Source: Callaeas wilsoni
Lineage: Eukaryota; Chordata; Aves; Passeriformes; Callaeidae
DNA: 64,000 nucleotides
NCBI GenBank assembly: GCA_013398955.1
Contig: VWPU01000905.1
Coordinates: 1-64,000, forward strand
Direction: 5' to 3'
The position numbers and the translations under genes are program-made. This document shows, piece after piece, positions 23,801-36,899 of the stretch. Numbering within the stretch: the first letter of the stretch is position 1; each line of letters opens with the position of its first letter. The notes under the pieces are model-generated. The model made no database searches and was not told where the DNA came from. It saw only the letters and a list, made by a program, of their open reading frames with translations.

Positions 23801-25380
23801 AAGAAAAGACAAGTTTCTCAGTGTTCAATAACATCCAGTCCCTGAAAATTCATTGTTCTTTAAAAGTGGTGACATTTTCAGATGTGGACAGACTGCAGGG
23901 ATGTGCTCCTTGTCAGGTGATGTGGTCACACATCTTAGAGTCCAGCCCAAGCAAGCTATTTCCCATTGCACTTTCCAGCTTAGTTGTCTCTACTTTATTT
24001 TACGTAATGTACATATAGCAGGAATGCATGTTGGCGATCATGGCACAGACTTAGAACTAGGAGAATTAAAAAATTATAAACTGTGTGTTTTATGTCTGTA
24101 TTCTGGAAAAAGAAAGCTGTTCTGACTAGTAGACTCTACTTATCCTTAGGCAGAGAGCAAGGAAGAGGATTCTGTTGGAAAGCTAATTAATGTTAATTCT
24201 ATCAAAATGCAGCACCTCTCTACATCTTGTTCAAAGAGAAAAATATGTTGTTAATCACAAGCAGTCATGTCTCCCTGCCTGAATAATCTCTACTGTGAAA
24301 CACCACAGCTGTGGATTTTATTCTCTTGTTTAGGAAAAGTAAAAGAGGAAACACAGAAGGGACAATATACAAACATACACCTTTGGTCTGACCTGCTCTT
24401 ATAATTTCTGTGTTTTATATTATGAAATATGAATTTGTTATTCACCAAGCTCAGACTTCATGCATCTTGAAAACAAAATGTTGATTAATTCCTTTTTGTT
24501 TCCTTTTAACAGCGCTGAGTTGAGTTTCTAGGAAGGGTAGACAACATGTCTTGGAGACATCTCTCCAACTTGCCTGCTCCTTGTCATTGCCAAAAAAAAA
24601 GTACCTGCAGCCTTTTTTAAACCATCTAGAATAAAAAATAATACTAAAAAATGGCTATTAAGGATGCATGGTGAACCAGTTATCTATATTCTGCTCTCAG
24701 GGGATCCAGTTGCCTTTGGCCCTTTGAGTTACTCCCTACATGATATATTCCTTGTATGATATAGATCTGGAGTAATGAAACTCCCCAGTTATTACTGAGT
24801 TATGAATGAGATACAATAATTCAGAAGGAAATTCATATTCCATGGCCTTTCTGCAGCGTTTTAAATGAATACATCTTCAGGCAGCAATGCGAAGTCATTC
24901 CGCCACAAGTCATATGTCAATATTGTTACATAGACGGGTCCTCCCCTGATATTAATACATTGCTACATAGCTTACTTGAAGTATCTTTGAATGAGAGAGA
25001 TCAGCTTCAGGTGAACACCAAAGCAGCAAAATTACTGATACATTGACAAAGGTTTTTTAGACCATTTGTGCCTGTGTGACCTGGTCTGTGTTTCTCCTTA
25101 GCTGTTCTTGCTTGGCTATAAATTTTCTTGATGTGTCTAAAGCTTACTCTCAGGAAATGTGGATGGAGGTGGCTGGGCTTGCTTTCCTCTACTCATGTCC
25201 ATGAGAGGCTGCAGGGACAGGGTGGATGCAGAGCTAGAAGCTGCTCTCTGAATTCACCCTAAGAAGCCTGATTTTTTAACATCACCCCGTAAGATGAATA
25301 ATCTTTTGTCAGCACTTTGATAATAGTTTTCTACATGGAAATAGTCGGTAGTGCGGGAAAGTAGTTTGTCCTGGCTAGCA
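17851..25380. other. AT-rich non-coding stretch
   Basis: No gene or transposable element recognised over about 7.5 kb. The most protein-like open frames are on the minus strand at 18709-19059 (116 codons from a TTG) and on the plus strand at 20759-21067 and 21097-21318. None has a domain I recognise, and none has convincing splice sites or a poly-A tail. A TA-rich run occurs at 23445-23476. The stretch 25140-25260 is modestly GC-richer without a recognisable family. Confidence 0.5.
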
Positions 25381-25411
25381 ACATCATCATCATCATCATC
25401 ATCATCATCAT
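25381..25411. repeat. (CAT)n microsatellite
   Basis: Ten uninterrupted CAT units. It is pure, so likely polymorphic in length between individuals. Confidence 0.95.
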
Positions 25412-26657
25412 GATTTTCCAAGTTGCAGTCCAGTGCCTTTTCGAGAAGATGGTGGCTGAAAAAATATCTACATTCACCACCAGGTTTTCAGTTAAGTGAA
25501 CAATTCAAACCTTACTTCTACTGCAATTTCTATGCAGCAGTAGAGTTAGTTTCTACTAGAGTTCCTCTCCTAGTCTTCCTCTTTCCTTTTCCTCTTTTCC
25601 TCCTTTTTTTTCCCCCCACTATGAGCATTTTTGTTCTGCTTATTATATGTAAAAAATCTTTATTAGTAAAGTTTGCACTAACAACAATTTTAAAAAAAAA
25701 TTGATCATGTCACTGCCAACTCCTGAAAATGCACGATGCAATGCTGCCGTTCATTGTGATCCATTCCAAACTGGAAATTAGAAAACCTTTATTTGTGTGT
25801 ATGTTTGCATGAATGCATTGTGTGCATATACAAACACCCAGCTACCCAGCTGGATTGATATGAATATATTTCTTTTCCATGGCTATGAACTTACTGATTC
25901 ATGATGAAAATTGTCCATTGTGAGAAACATTATTTTAAAGAGAATGAGAATGCAGGCAAATAATTCTTCACCTTTAAATTTCTTACGCCTATTTTTGTCT
26001 AACCTTCTTGGGTTTCACACAGCTCATATACAGAAGATTTTTTTTTTCTCAAGTATTTAAAATAATGTTATCAAAAACCCAGCCTTAACTTTTAAGAATT
26101 TAGAAATCAGCAGTTTTCGTAAATTGCTTTAATTCTCTGGAGATCCCCAGCTCTACCTTTCCCCCCTTTTTGTTCTTGCTGTCTTTGTTATCTCCCATTT
26201 AACTGAGTGATAGCTTTAATAAACACTGAACTCAGTCACACGTTGAAATTGCACATGGAAAGGAAAAGGCATTTGTGAATTTTGTTTTAAATATCAGCCT
26301 TCAAATCATGGGTTGCACCCAGTCCTTTAATATTTCAATGCCTTACTATATCTACATATCTACCAGTCTGCAGTTTGCTGACAAAGACCTGCCAAATCGC
26401 GATTTGTCAAGTAAGCTTTTCACTGAATCTTGTAAAGCTCTTTCAAAGGTGTGTAAAGGGCTCTCTAACATGCAGACCAGTCAACAACTTCATGATTGAA
26501 GGAGTGGCTTTAAAGAGAAAAAAAAAGATTTAAGAAGATGAGGATTAATTCTGTATTACATAGTCTACTATACTTGGACATAGAGAATAGTGCCATTGAA
26601 CTTTATTATTTTTGGCCTGGACATCAGCTTTGACTGTGTATGGTAACTCAGAGCATG
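25412..26657. other. AT-rich non-coding stretch
   Basis: Nothing recognised apart from a pyrimidine-rich run at about 25560-25618 and a poly-T run at 26038-26047. The 93-codon frame at 25423-25704 runs through the pyrimidine tract and is low-complexity. Confidence 0.55.
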
Positions 26658-27285
26658 ATATCATAGAAGCATGGAATGCTTTGCATTGGAAGGGAACCTG
26701 AAAGATCCTAGTTCCAAGCCCATTGCCGTGGAATGGGCAGGGACACCTTCCATGGGATCAGACTGCTCAGAGCTCTATCCATCCTGGCCTTAAATACTGG
26801 CAAAGATGGGGCATCCACAAATCCTCTGGGCAACATGTTCCAGTGCCTCACTACTCTCACAGTGAAGAATTTCTTCCCAATATCTAGTCTACATTGATGC
26901 TCTTTCAGTTTGAATCCATTCCCCCTTGCCCTGTCTCTACGTGCTCTGGTAAATAGTCCCCATCTTTCCTGTAGGCTCCCTTCAGGTCCTGGATGGGTGC
27001 AGTTAGGTCACCCTTAAGCTTTCTCTTTTCCAGGCTGAACAATTCCAACTCTGTTCACCTTTCCTCTTGGAAGAGGTGCTCCATCCCACTAACCATCTTG
27101 GTGGCCCTTCTCTGGCTCACTCCAACAGGTCCCTGTCCTTCTTGTGCTGAGGACCCCCAAGCAGGATGCAGTCCAGGACACAATTGGCTTTCTGGGCTGC
27201 AAGTGCACATTGCTGGCTCACGTGCAGCCTTTTATCCACTAGCACCCTCATGACTTTCTTACCAAGGCTGCTTTCCATACTGCAC
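26658..27285 (-). mobile_element. CR1 LINE, 3' part with internal deletion, minus strand
   Basis: The plus strand gives the reverse complement of CR1: 'gggcagggacaccttccatg', 'ggggcatccacaaatcctct', 'gggcaacatgttccagtgcc', 'cagtgaagaatttcttccca', 'ctttctcttttccaggctga', and 'cttggaagaggtgctccatc'. It continues with 'actccaacaggtccctgtcc' and then 'gacacaattggctttctggg'. Between the block ending near 27165 and the one starting near 27170, the CR1 segment that normally holds GGTGGGGTCTCACC is missing, so the copy has a short internal deletion. Right of about 27240 the match weakens. Reading frame is broken. Confidence 0.93.
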
Positions 27286-30200
27286 CCCTTCCACTTCAGA
27301 AACAAATACATGCTTTTTCTGGCTTATTAGTTTGAGGATACATTGTGGCTTTGATAAGATAAATATCAGCACAAGAAATTCTAGCAAAGAGCAGTTCAGA
27401 AGAGCTCTGACAGCACATGGGTCCTTTTGCCTAGTTAATATATGGTCTCCTCAGACCTTACAGACTTTCATGTTTCTGAAGCACTCCTAATAGTAAAAAA
27501 TTTTCTGAAGTCTTTGACTATGCCAAAAATTGAAAAGACTGCTAAAGAACAATTATCTGTATTTAACATTCTGTTGTGAAGGGAAGAGGCAGCTTTTAAG
27601 AAGTATAACACTTAGGATTTTCCTCTCTTTTTGTTAGAAATACACTTCGAGGCCTCTCTGAAGATACAAATAGAGAAAAAGAAATATTTCACCAAGGAAA
27701 ATTCCATTTCTTGATATTTTCTTTATTTCAATTATGATACAATTTATATTTATGGAATGAAGTATCCAAGAACTGTTCCTAAGAACCCATGGAGCAGACT
27801 GCATATTTCCTCTGTTAGTTCTATTAGCTTAATTATTAGCAAGATCAGAACAAGAAATAAAATCTTTTATTTTAAAAGTTTTGTAACGAAATTTCAGAAA
27901 TTTCCTTTAAAATAGACAAATAGTTTCTCTGGGAAAAAAAAAGTTAGATGTGCAAAAGCATTACTTTACTAAGACTTTCAAAAATGAAGTGTTTGTATCT
28001 TAATCGTGGTATTTCTGAATGCTCTTCAGCTTTTGTCATTCTTTAACTTCCTGTAAGAATGAAACTGAAATGTGAACCATCCCTCCTGCTGCCATTGTAC
28101 TTTTTGCCATAGAAAGTACTTGAATCTACTTCAAATAAAATAAGAACCCTAGTTTCATGGGAAGGAAGGAAAAATAGGGTGCTATATCGGATTCACAATC
28201 TGCATAACTGATAAACCAGGACTGAGGTCTGCGTGATCCAAAACACTTTCTCTTCAATTTTAGTATAAGAGTTTTATCTATCTTTTGAATATCATATTCC
28301 TAACATTCATCATTGAATCAACTATTCATAAATATTACTTATGTATGTAATGCAAATGCTAGAAATGCACTTTGGTATCCTGCACATCATGAACATTTTA
28401 AAATCTATTATTCACTAGTAATTCAGATCAATAAAACTTCTTTTAGTTGTTTTTCTGCATTTTTCCACATGGATCTATAACTCTTTTGTTGCATGATTTG
28501 TTGAACATATATCAACACTTTTTTTCTAAATTTATAAACTAGTTGATGTCTTCAGTGAATTGGTGTTGCTTCTCTCACATTTGCTGAGAGATTTTCTGCA
28601 ATATTAGCTTTTTTTTTTGTTGGATTGAGGAGATATTGTAACTATAAAAACTCTTTTCCCTGTCACATGAATATGAACATCCTCATGGCACATGCGCCAC
28701 TTAAATTGCACAGAAACTAAAATGACAAAATTGCGAAATATTATTGTATATTACAGTAGAAAATTTCGATATCTTATTTTTGCTATAATCAGTATAGAAA
28801 ATTCTATAAATGTAGTTTCCCTTCCTTTAGTACAGAAAGTAAAAAGTGAAAAGAAAGTAACACTTACGAGGGAAATTTTTCCAAATGTAATTTTTTTTTC
28901 CTGGGGCTCCACATAGCTGTTTATTAAACGCGTAACCTACTCAAAATAATTTTGTCACTCACCAAGTGAAGTGTTGTGTTTCAGTGAGTTAAAGAAACAA
29001 CTCAGTATCCCCACATGGGAGTTTAATCAATTTAACCAGTCAGCAATCTTGCTCGACCAGCAGGTGTTTGGCAAGAAAGTGCACAAAGCAAGTCCCATTA
29101 ATGCAGGGCATAGTTTATCTTATTGGAGTGCAGAGAGAGTTTCATTTGCATACGGAATTCTTTGCAGTTGAACAGTCTAATTATTACTAGTACCATTTAT
29201 GTTTCCTATAAGTACAAATAATACCTGTGGTTTTCTTAAAACAACGTGCCATATTTGAATCAAATGAAAAACAGTGTAAAATTTTAAAGAGTTGATTGTC
29301 ATTGGCCTAAAAATATTTTTTCTCAGTGAAATATTTTGTCATCAAAATATTTGCAGATTTTGAATACTCAGAACTATTTTCCTAATCAAAACTTAAATTT
29401 CTGGTAGAAAAAGAGACTTCTCCCCACCACTGATATTAACTCTTTATCGAGAACAATTTGAAGCACCATTTATAGTATTTTTTGTTGGATGACTTTAGGA
29501 GACAAACTGAATGAAGTGCAACATTTAATTTTTAAAACGGTGCATTAATGAAGATTAAGATGTAGTGCTTCTCAAAGGTAAGACTACAGACACATAAAGA
29601 ATTTTCTATCCTTTTCTAAGACTAATGCTTCAGCCCTTCATCTTTGCATTAGTCCTGTAATTATCAACACTGTATTTATGAATATTGTCATTTCCAGTTA
29701 CAAGTCTACTTTTTATTCATTGATTCTATTCAACAAGTAAAAGAAAAATTTCATTGTTAAAAATTATTTACAGAGAATATAGATTTAGATTGGTCTACAC
29801 AGGAAAATTTCTTAAATATCACCTACGATTTGGATATAAATAAATGTACAAATATTGCCACATGGATATTTACTGTGCAGGTTGTATCTGAAAGGAGATC
29901 TGTGGAGCAGCGGTTGGTTCGAGATGGTTTTGGAGGCTTTGTGCAATAGTGGATAGGCAACGGTCACTAAACAAACACAACTAGAAAAATGTTTACTGTG
30001 TAAAAAATTTTCCTTAAAAACCATCTACCTGATTAACAGATATTGTGAAAATGTTAGATACTGACGAAGTTGTTTCGAATGTCTTTTACTTAACTAGTTT
30101 ATTTTTCAGTCCTTATCATACTGGTTCATGTCTACAACAATCTTTGTGTCTGTCCCATATGGGAAGAAACCATCAGTGTTCTATTTTATAAGCTTTTTTT

Positions 30201-33084
30201 CCTCATAATGACCTTGTGCTGTTCAGTGACAGTGCTTAATCTTACAGATTTTTGCAGCATTGTTGCTAATTTTAAGCTACAAGTACTCACAGATCAAGTG
30301 GGGTAACAACTCCTCCATATCCTTTAAAATCCTCAATTGACTTTTTGGGTTGTCTTTTGCAAACAGCTTAAATTCTCCTTCAGCTTCAGAAAAACTTAAA
30401 GCTTTCCTAAAGCCTGGAAAGGTAATTTATTTGAAATTTCTCAGTAGACTGAGGAAATCCTATTGCTATTTGTATAGCAGATTGTCAGCTATCTATGCCT
30501 ACTTCACAATATTTTGTCCAGTTTTCTATCATAACCCTGATAAATACCCTGAGCCTGAAAATCTTTGTAAAACACTCCCTCCTATTGTTTGTAAATCCTT
30601 GGTGTTTCTGTTCCAGGTACCTTTGTTGTTATTATATCCTGTCACATCTGCCTCCTCTACGTGTTTTAGTCCTCCTCTCTACCAGTAAAATAACTTGTGA
30701 AAACATCTTTCTGTTTTTATCTGAAGTGATCTATGCCTGTCTGCTTCCCACGTTTTCCATTTTTAGGACATACCCAAGCCTCAAAGAGAGACAACTGATC
30801 TCCTCCTGTGTCAGACACACTGGCAGTGCTACAGAATAGGCTGTCTTTCATGGCTGTGTCAGATAAAACCATGGGATCCAGGTTTTTGCTCCCTGTTCCT
30901 TTCAATAAGAAATACAAATAATACAGGGAACTTCACACAGATTTTGAGATAGATATTTCAGTGCTGGAGAGACCACGTTGTCAGTCAGGGTATGTTTGAG
31001 AATTATTTTGCAGTCCATCCCCTCTGCTTCATTTAGAAAAATGAAAATGATCTGTCCAAACTCTTGCACACCCATGTCCCCTATGTTTGCCAGGACCTGG
31101 AAAAGTTTTGACCAAAAGACATTCCAGCAACATGAGATCCAGTTAGAGACTCTGGTTCCCAAGATTCCATTTTAGTTTTTAACTAACAAAGCAGTACAAT
31201 GTTCCTTGTTTCCTTTGTAGTCCATCTAAGACGTTTACAAAAGAAGAGGAATTAAACACAGAATTTCTCCTTTTTCTTAATCTTAAACATAATCTCACTG
31301 GTAATATTGTACTTTTAACATAGGCTGATCATTTCAAATGTTCATTTTTTTCTGGAGCTATCCAATCTTTCGAGTTGTTGGTGACCGCCTTATGTTCTCC
31401 CTTCTTTCCCCATGGTTTCTCCTCCCCTTTCTGGCTGTTTAATTGTACACTTGTGGCAATTTTCTTGATGCTTAGAAAGTGTGAATAGTTTGAAACTGGA
31501 ATATCCGCTAATTAATCAATCTATCTGGAAGACCAAATAAATTAATTCTACACTAGAAATAGCTTGAATATAAAATATAATATGATTGAATTTATGGTAG
31601 CTAAAAGATTATAAGATTTTCCTTCAGTTCTACAGACATCTCAGGAAAATGGATCACACAGATCACTCTGAATAGTGCATGCAAGTATCTGGGACTTTAG
31701 ATTTGGTACTTTCTACAGGAAAGAAATACATTTTATACAGAATTTCAGAAGCACTCAAGTGTGCAAGAAATCCATCTTTCTTCATTATTACTAAAGAAGA
31801 AATTTCACTCATGAATATATTTTCTTTTTTAATGCTAAAATAAATCTGAAATATCCTGATAGACTAAGAACTAATTATTCCCTTTGAGAGCTATTGGGAG
31901 AATGTTCTTGGTTAAGCAAGGTCCTATTCTAAGCTGCTGCAAATTATTTATTATTAATGCATAGTTTCCTTTACTGTAAATAGATAATGAATCTCAGAGA
32001 TTTTTCTCTTAGGTGTGATCTGATTTATATTAAAATAATGTTATGATCATTGTGTCTGAACGGCAAAGGAAAACAAAATTAAATATTAATCTCTCTTGGT
32101 ATGTATTTCCATATGCCTCTTGGTCTTTCTTTCTTTGTGATTTGGAGAAATTTTTCATGATTATTTTGTGTTTGAAGAAATATTTGAGGAAAATGAAATC
32201 AACAATTAGAAAATATATTTGATTTTAAAATAAAGTTCTCTTTCTTCTTGAGCTTAACTTGATTTTTGAGTTTATCTTGTGTTTCAGTGTAACTAAATTC
32301 TTCTGTTTAAGAAATGCAGTGTGTACATCTGAAGAATAGCTAACAAATGCTTAAACCATAGTAGCACTTTTTCTAAAACAGGCTTATTTTGTACAGCATT
32401 AAAAATTATTTTTTTTTCTTTAGATTCTCTTATAAGAGATGGGAACGCCTGTAGGTTTCTTTTGTACATGTAACTATTTACTGATTACCAAAACCAATTT
32501 CAGAGTCCAGTAGTGGTGAATGAGAATATCCTAATAATGTTAAGTTATTCAGGTAACTAGAGGACAATTGAGTATATATTTACTACACGGTAAAAGATAC
32601 CAGAGGATACAATTTAAATATTTCAATTTATTATAGGATAGCTGTCCATTTTCCTCTCATACTGGAATGATCTGCAGTAGTAATGAACTTCTTTTTCATT
32701 TTATGTCTTTTTTATTTTTAGTGTTAGTTGGAATGCTAAATTCTGTAGGCAAAAATTACTGTTAAAAGGGACCTAAATTTTTATGCATTCCAAATTTCAG
32801 TTCCCCTTATTTTCCTCTTTTTGCTTCTATCCTACTGAAGTTTCTTTTCCTGTTTTCTTTTTTCTTTATTCTGATGATATCTGATCAAGACAACTTGCCT
32901 AGTGGATAAATGCAACATTTGGTGAGGGTGTTAGAATCTAAATGAGGGAGTGGCCACCACAACACAGTGTCCTCTGGCAGGTATTTAAACACTTGTACAT
33001 AAAAGATGCCTCTTGAGACACCAGGAACTCCTGTGGCACCTTGAAAGCTTGTTATGCTGTGAAATGAGTAAAGCATCATATACC
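27286..33084. other. AT-rich non-coding stretch
   Basis: No gene or element recognised over almost 6 kb. Open frames at 30350-30839 (112-114 codons, plus) and 30902-31162 (86 codons, minus) fall in a slightly GC-richer patch (about 30540-31150) but match no family I know. The segment 32885-33084 just before the CR1 may be its more divergent upstream part; I could not confirm this. Confidence 0.5.
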
Positions 33085-33782
33085 TCACCAACAAGTCATC
33101 TCTCTGGAATTCTGAAAGGCCTTTGGCATGGTCCCCCCACAACATCCTTCACTCTAAATTGGAGACATATGGATTTGATGGCTGGACTGTTTAGTGGATG
33201 AAGACTGAGAATGCTGGATGCGACCCCGGGATGTTCACTCCCAGCCCAGAAAGCCAACAGCGCATTGGCTGCATCCAAAGCAGCATGGCCAGCAGGGTGA
33301 GGGAGGGGATTCTGCCCCTCTGCTCTGCTCTGCTCTGGTGAGACCCCACCTGCAGTACTGAGTCCAGCTCTGGGGTCCCTGCCACAAGAAGGACATGGAC
33401 CTGTTGGATCCATTCAGGACAAGGGCCTTGGAGAAGATAGAGGGAGGGAGCACCTCCCCTATGAGGAAAGGCTGAGACATGGTGCAGTTCAGCTCAGAGA
33501 AGGCTCCAGTGAGACCTTATAGCAGCCATATAGAACTTAAAGGGCACCCAGAAGAAAGATGTACAAACTTTTTAGCAGTGATAGGACAATGGACAATTTT
33601 TTTAAAATGAAGAGGGAAGATTTGGACTAAATATAAGGAAGAAATTCTTGCGGTGAGGGTGATGAAACACTGGCACCAGTTGCCCAGAGAAGTGGTGGAT
33701 GCCACATCCATGGAAACATTCAAGGTCGGGTTGGACAAGGCTCTGAGCAATCTAATGTAGCTGATGATGCTCCTGCTCATAT
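33085..33782 (+). mobile_element. CR1 LINE with large internal deletion, plus strand
   Basis: The left part (33098-33205) is the reverse-transcriptase region of CR1 ORF2: 'aaggcctttggcatggtccc' and 'ttggagacatatggatttga' correspond to the KAFDTVPH and LERHGFD protein blocks. It then jumps directly to 3' blocks 'gaatgctggatgcgaccccg' and 'ccagcccagaaagccaacag', and continues with 'ctggtgagaccccacctgca', 'agaaggacatggacctgttg', 'aggaagaaattcttgcggtg' and 'gttgcccagagaagtggtgg'. The catalytic ADD-box region that should separate them is absent, so several hundred bases were deleted. A (CTCTG)n micro-run lies near 33320-33340. The terminal octamers are missing. Confidence 0.9.
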
Positions 33783-36700
33783 ATTTCACTTACATTTTTG
33801 TTTCTATGTTTTACATAAAAAAATTTCTAAAAAAAATGTTATGGAAGGGTGTTTATTTTTAGCTATGCAGAAAGTAAGACATTAAAAATAAAGCTTGTAT
33901 TTTGGACACTTATTTTGGACATAGACATTTATGCATTGGCAAACTGTTTTTTGAATGCAATTTGTCATAAAGTTCAGGTCCTTTTTGTCCAGAAAGTGTT
34001 TTCAGACCAGATGGTTTTGTTCATTTGTTTGAAGTAAAAACATAACATACCAGAATAAATAGTAAGAACAAGCTCTTAAGGTTGGCATATTGAGTACAGA
34101 ATGCCAGGAACAGTCTTTTGTTTTAATTAGGCCCACTTTTCAGAAAGACAAGCACATTATTTCTGGCTTAAGTGTATCAAGTTCCTTGATCATGCTGCTA
34201 TGATAGATCTGTTGTTAGGACCCACATAGATCTGTTGTTAGGTTTAGCCTTCTGAACGTGTATGTGTAAACTCCAATGAAGCCATGTCTTGGTTCTTATT
34301 TTTGATCCATTTTACAAATTGAAAACCCCTCTAGCAACTCACACTGTCCTATTTTCTTCTCTAAGATCACGTGATTCCTAACAGACTAGACTGTAAAATG
34401 ATGCTACGAGTAGATTCATGTATTGTAGAAAAAGTTCTCTGGGACAATTGAATGCTACATTTGCTGTTGTCATTAGATCTGACAGAAAAATTTCTCTAAT
34501 TTATGTTATCACCTCTTGTGATCTCAATGTTGTTGAATGTGGTGCTAGTTACAAATCAATATCAATTAACCTGAGTATAGATTTCTGTCCTTGAATTCAG
34601 TAAATTATTCATTATGTCTGCTTTAATAATAGACCTAAACAAATTTACGTGATACATACAAAATGCAAGTGTTGGGCTCTAATAGTAATACAAACTGATA
34701 TGGTTATCTGAGTGAGATATATCCTGCATTATTCAATTTTAGAGCAATTTAGAATTACATGTATACTGCTACTTCTTAGATAAGGTAAATGGCTACCAAG
34801 ATTCTGTGTGATATATATATAAATGTAATTATGGATGCAGAAGTAAACTTACCCAGAAGCTTTTCTGCATTGTTTACAAACAATATTTTAGAGTTAGGGT
34901 ACTTAATTCAGTAAACTCTGAGACAGAGTTAAATTAAGACAGAAATGCACATGTTAAAAAGTGTATTTCCCATCAAGCAGTATGAAAACCCCAGACTTTT
35001 CCCTTCCATTTATTCTGATTTTTATTTCTTAAATGGAAAGTTACGTTTAAGACGTTTGCACCTTTAAGCAATCTTTCTTGACTAATGTGCTTAGGACATT
35101 GTGATGCAGTACAACAGACAATGTCAACAGATATTGAAATTGCAACAATTAATTCTTATTGCTGGATCCATGGGTGGTGATTATGTATCTTTTTAGTCTT
35201 ATAATTGCTTTCTTTTTCCTTGTACATTTTTAAGTGATATTTTTATGCTTTTGCATCACTGTATTACAATATACAATAACCAAAATGGCTACTTTTCGGC
35301 TTTCTTTTGCAACCAAATTGTTCTATAATAAAATCTACATAGATATATATATTTACAAACACTGATCATTCAGTGTTGTTTCACTCTAATCCACCTCAAG
35401 GAAACTATTAACAAGACCCTGGATTACCCTCACCTTCTGAGGTGAGTCGTAAGAGATACAGGTGGAAGAGTAAAAGTTTTCTATCTGGTGGACAGAATAC
35501 AGGTGAAAGAATAAACTAAATTAGGTGAGTTGCCTTATACTGAAACCAGATATTTTAATTTCATCCAGTCAAGGCCTAGCTTGACTATGTTTTAACCATT
35601 TTAGTTTTCTTACTGGGGAAGAAGAACAAGCATTTTTCTAAAAATACTGTTTAAATTTTCTGTCTGTTTACACATTCACCAGTAAGCTAATACTCAGAAT
35701 TGTCTCATGCCTGTGCTCCCATGAGAATCTATCTATATAGGACATTTGTTAGATAACAACTTCTTAGTTATTATTTTATTCAGAACATGTAAACTGTGTC
35801 TGATTGTTTCCCCCAGTAAAATTAAACTAATAGTGGGTCCATTTCTGAAGCCCTGAGTCTCTCTCAGCTGCAGATGTAACCGATTCTACATCTCCCCTTT
35901 CCTTGCTAAATAGAACAATGATCTGCTGCTTCATTTAAGAGGAATTCCAGATTCAATTGTGACCTGCCACTGGTCTTCTAGAAGTGCATAGTCTGAAGAC
36001 TGAGGGTGGGAGGGAGTCAAGATACAATCTCTCTTTATTAATTCCTCCTGACTTGGAGTATTATAGCAGTCATGAACCTTATTTTCTGACACTTATCTCT
36101 CTCTGAGTAACGTATGGGGAATTTATGTACCTGACTCAGCTGCTACAAGAACAGAGCATTTAAAAACTGCTTTCAGTGACGATGAATGAATTAACGTAAG
36201 CCTTCACTGAATTTTTTGTAGCTTGTTAATTCATCATCCGCGTTTTCTTCACCAAAATTTTATTTCATATTGACTTACTCAAGTTACAACCCTTTCTTTC
36301 AAAAGGGCACAGAGCCCTTTGGAACACCAGAAAATTGACCTATGCAATAAAAGCTTTTTAGAATATTGGATAATGTGCTGTCTAGGTCTTGTCATTTTTT
36401 AACACAGAAATAAACTAGAAAAGAGAATTGGACAGGACAGATCTATTGAATGTCAATTAGGTTTAAGGTTCAATGACAGGATGTAATATAAGTCATTTTG
36501 TGTACAAATGTTGTGATTGATTTTCTATTTAACAGTATTGTCTTCTTCCTTCAGCAATTACTGCTAATTTTTTCCCCTTTAATGCCCTATATATAGAATA
36601 ATTTTTTTTCCTCTCAATGTTCTGCCTTTCTAGGCTTACATTGCTCTGATTTTCATACGGACGTATTGTGATCTGCAACATCACTTCTAAATTCCTTGTA

Positions 36701-36899
36701 TTTTAATAAAATAAAGGGCTAAAGTCATATATCAAGAATGTCACTAGCCCACATCATTGTATTTCAGGAAAGTAGTTCACTTGCAGCACAGTGAAAGAGA
36801 ATCTTCAGTCTCAAAGAAAACATTACACTTTATTCCAGTATTTACATAGGCAGTTATTAAAAATATCTACAAGATTTTTTAAAAATTTTTGACTTCTTA
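33783..36899. other. AT-rich non-coding stretch
   Basis: No gene or transposable element recognised. It contains a tandem duplication with 23-bp period (34203-34242) in which 'atagatctgttgttagg' occurs twice. Part of 36760-36899 may belong to the LTR that follows. Confidence 0.5.

Noticed and set aside
33096..33480. Several minus-strand frames of 64-105 codons
   Set aside because: They are antisense to the CR1 copy at 33085-33782; the Gly/Pro/Ser-rich peptides are the usual reverse reading of CR1.
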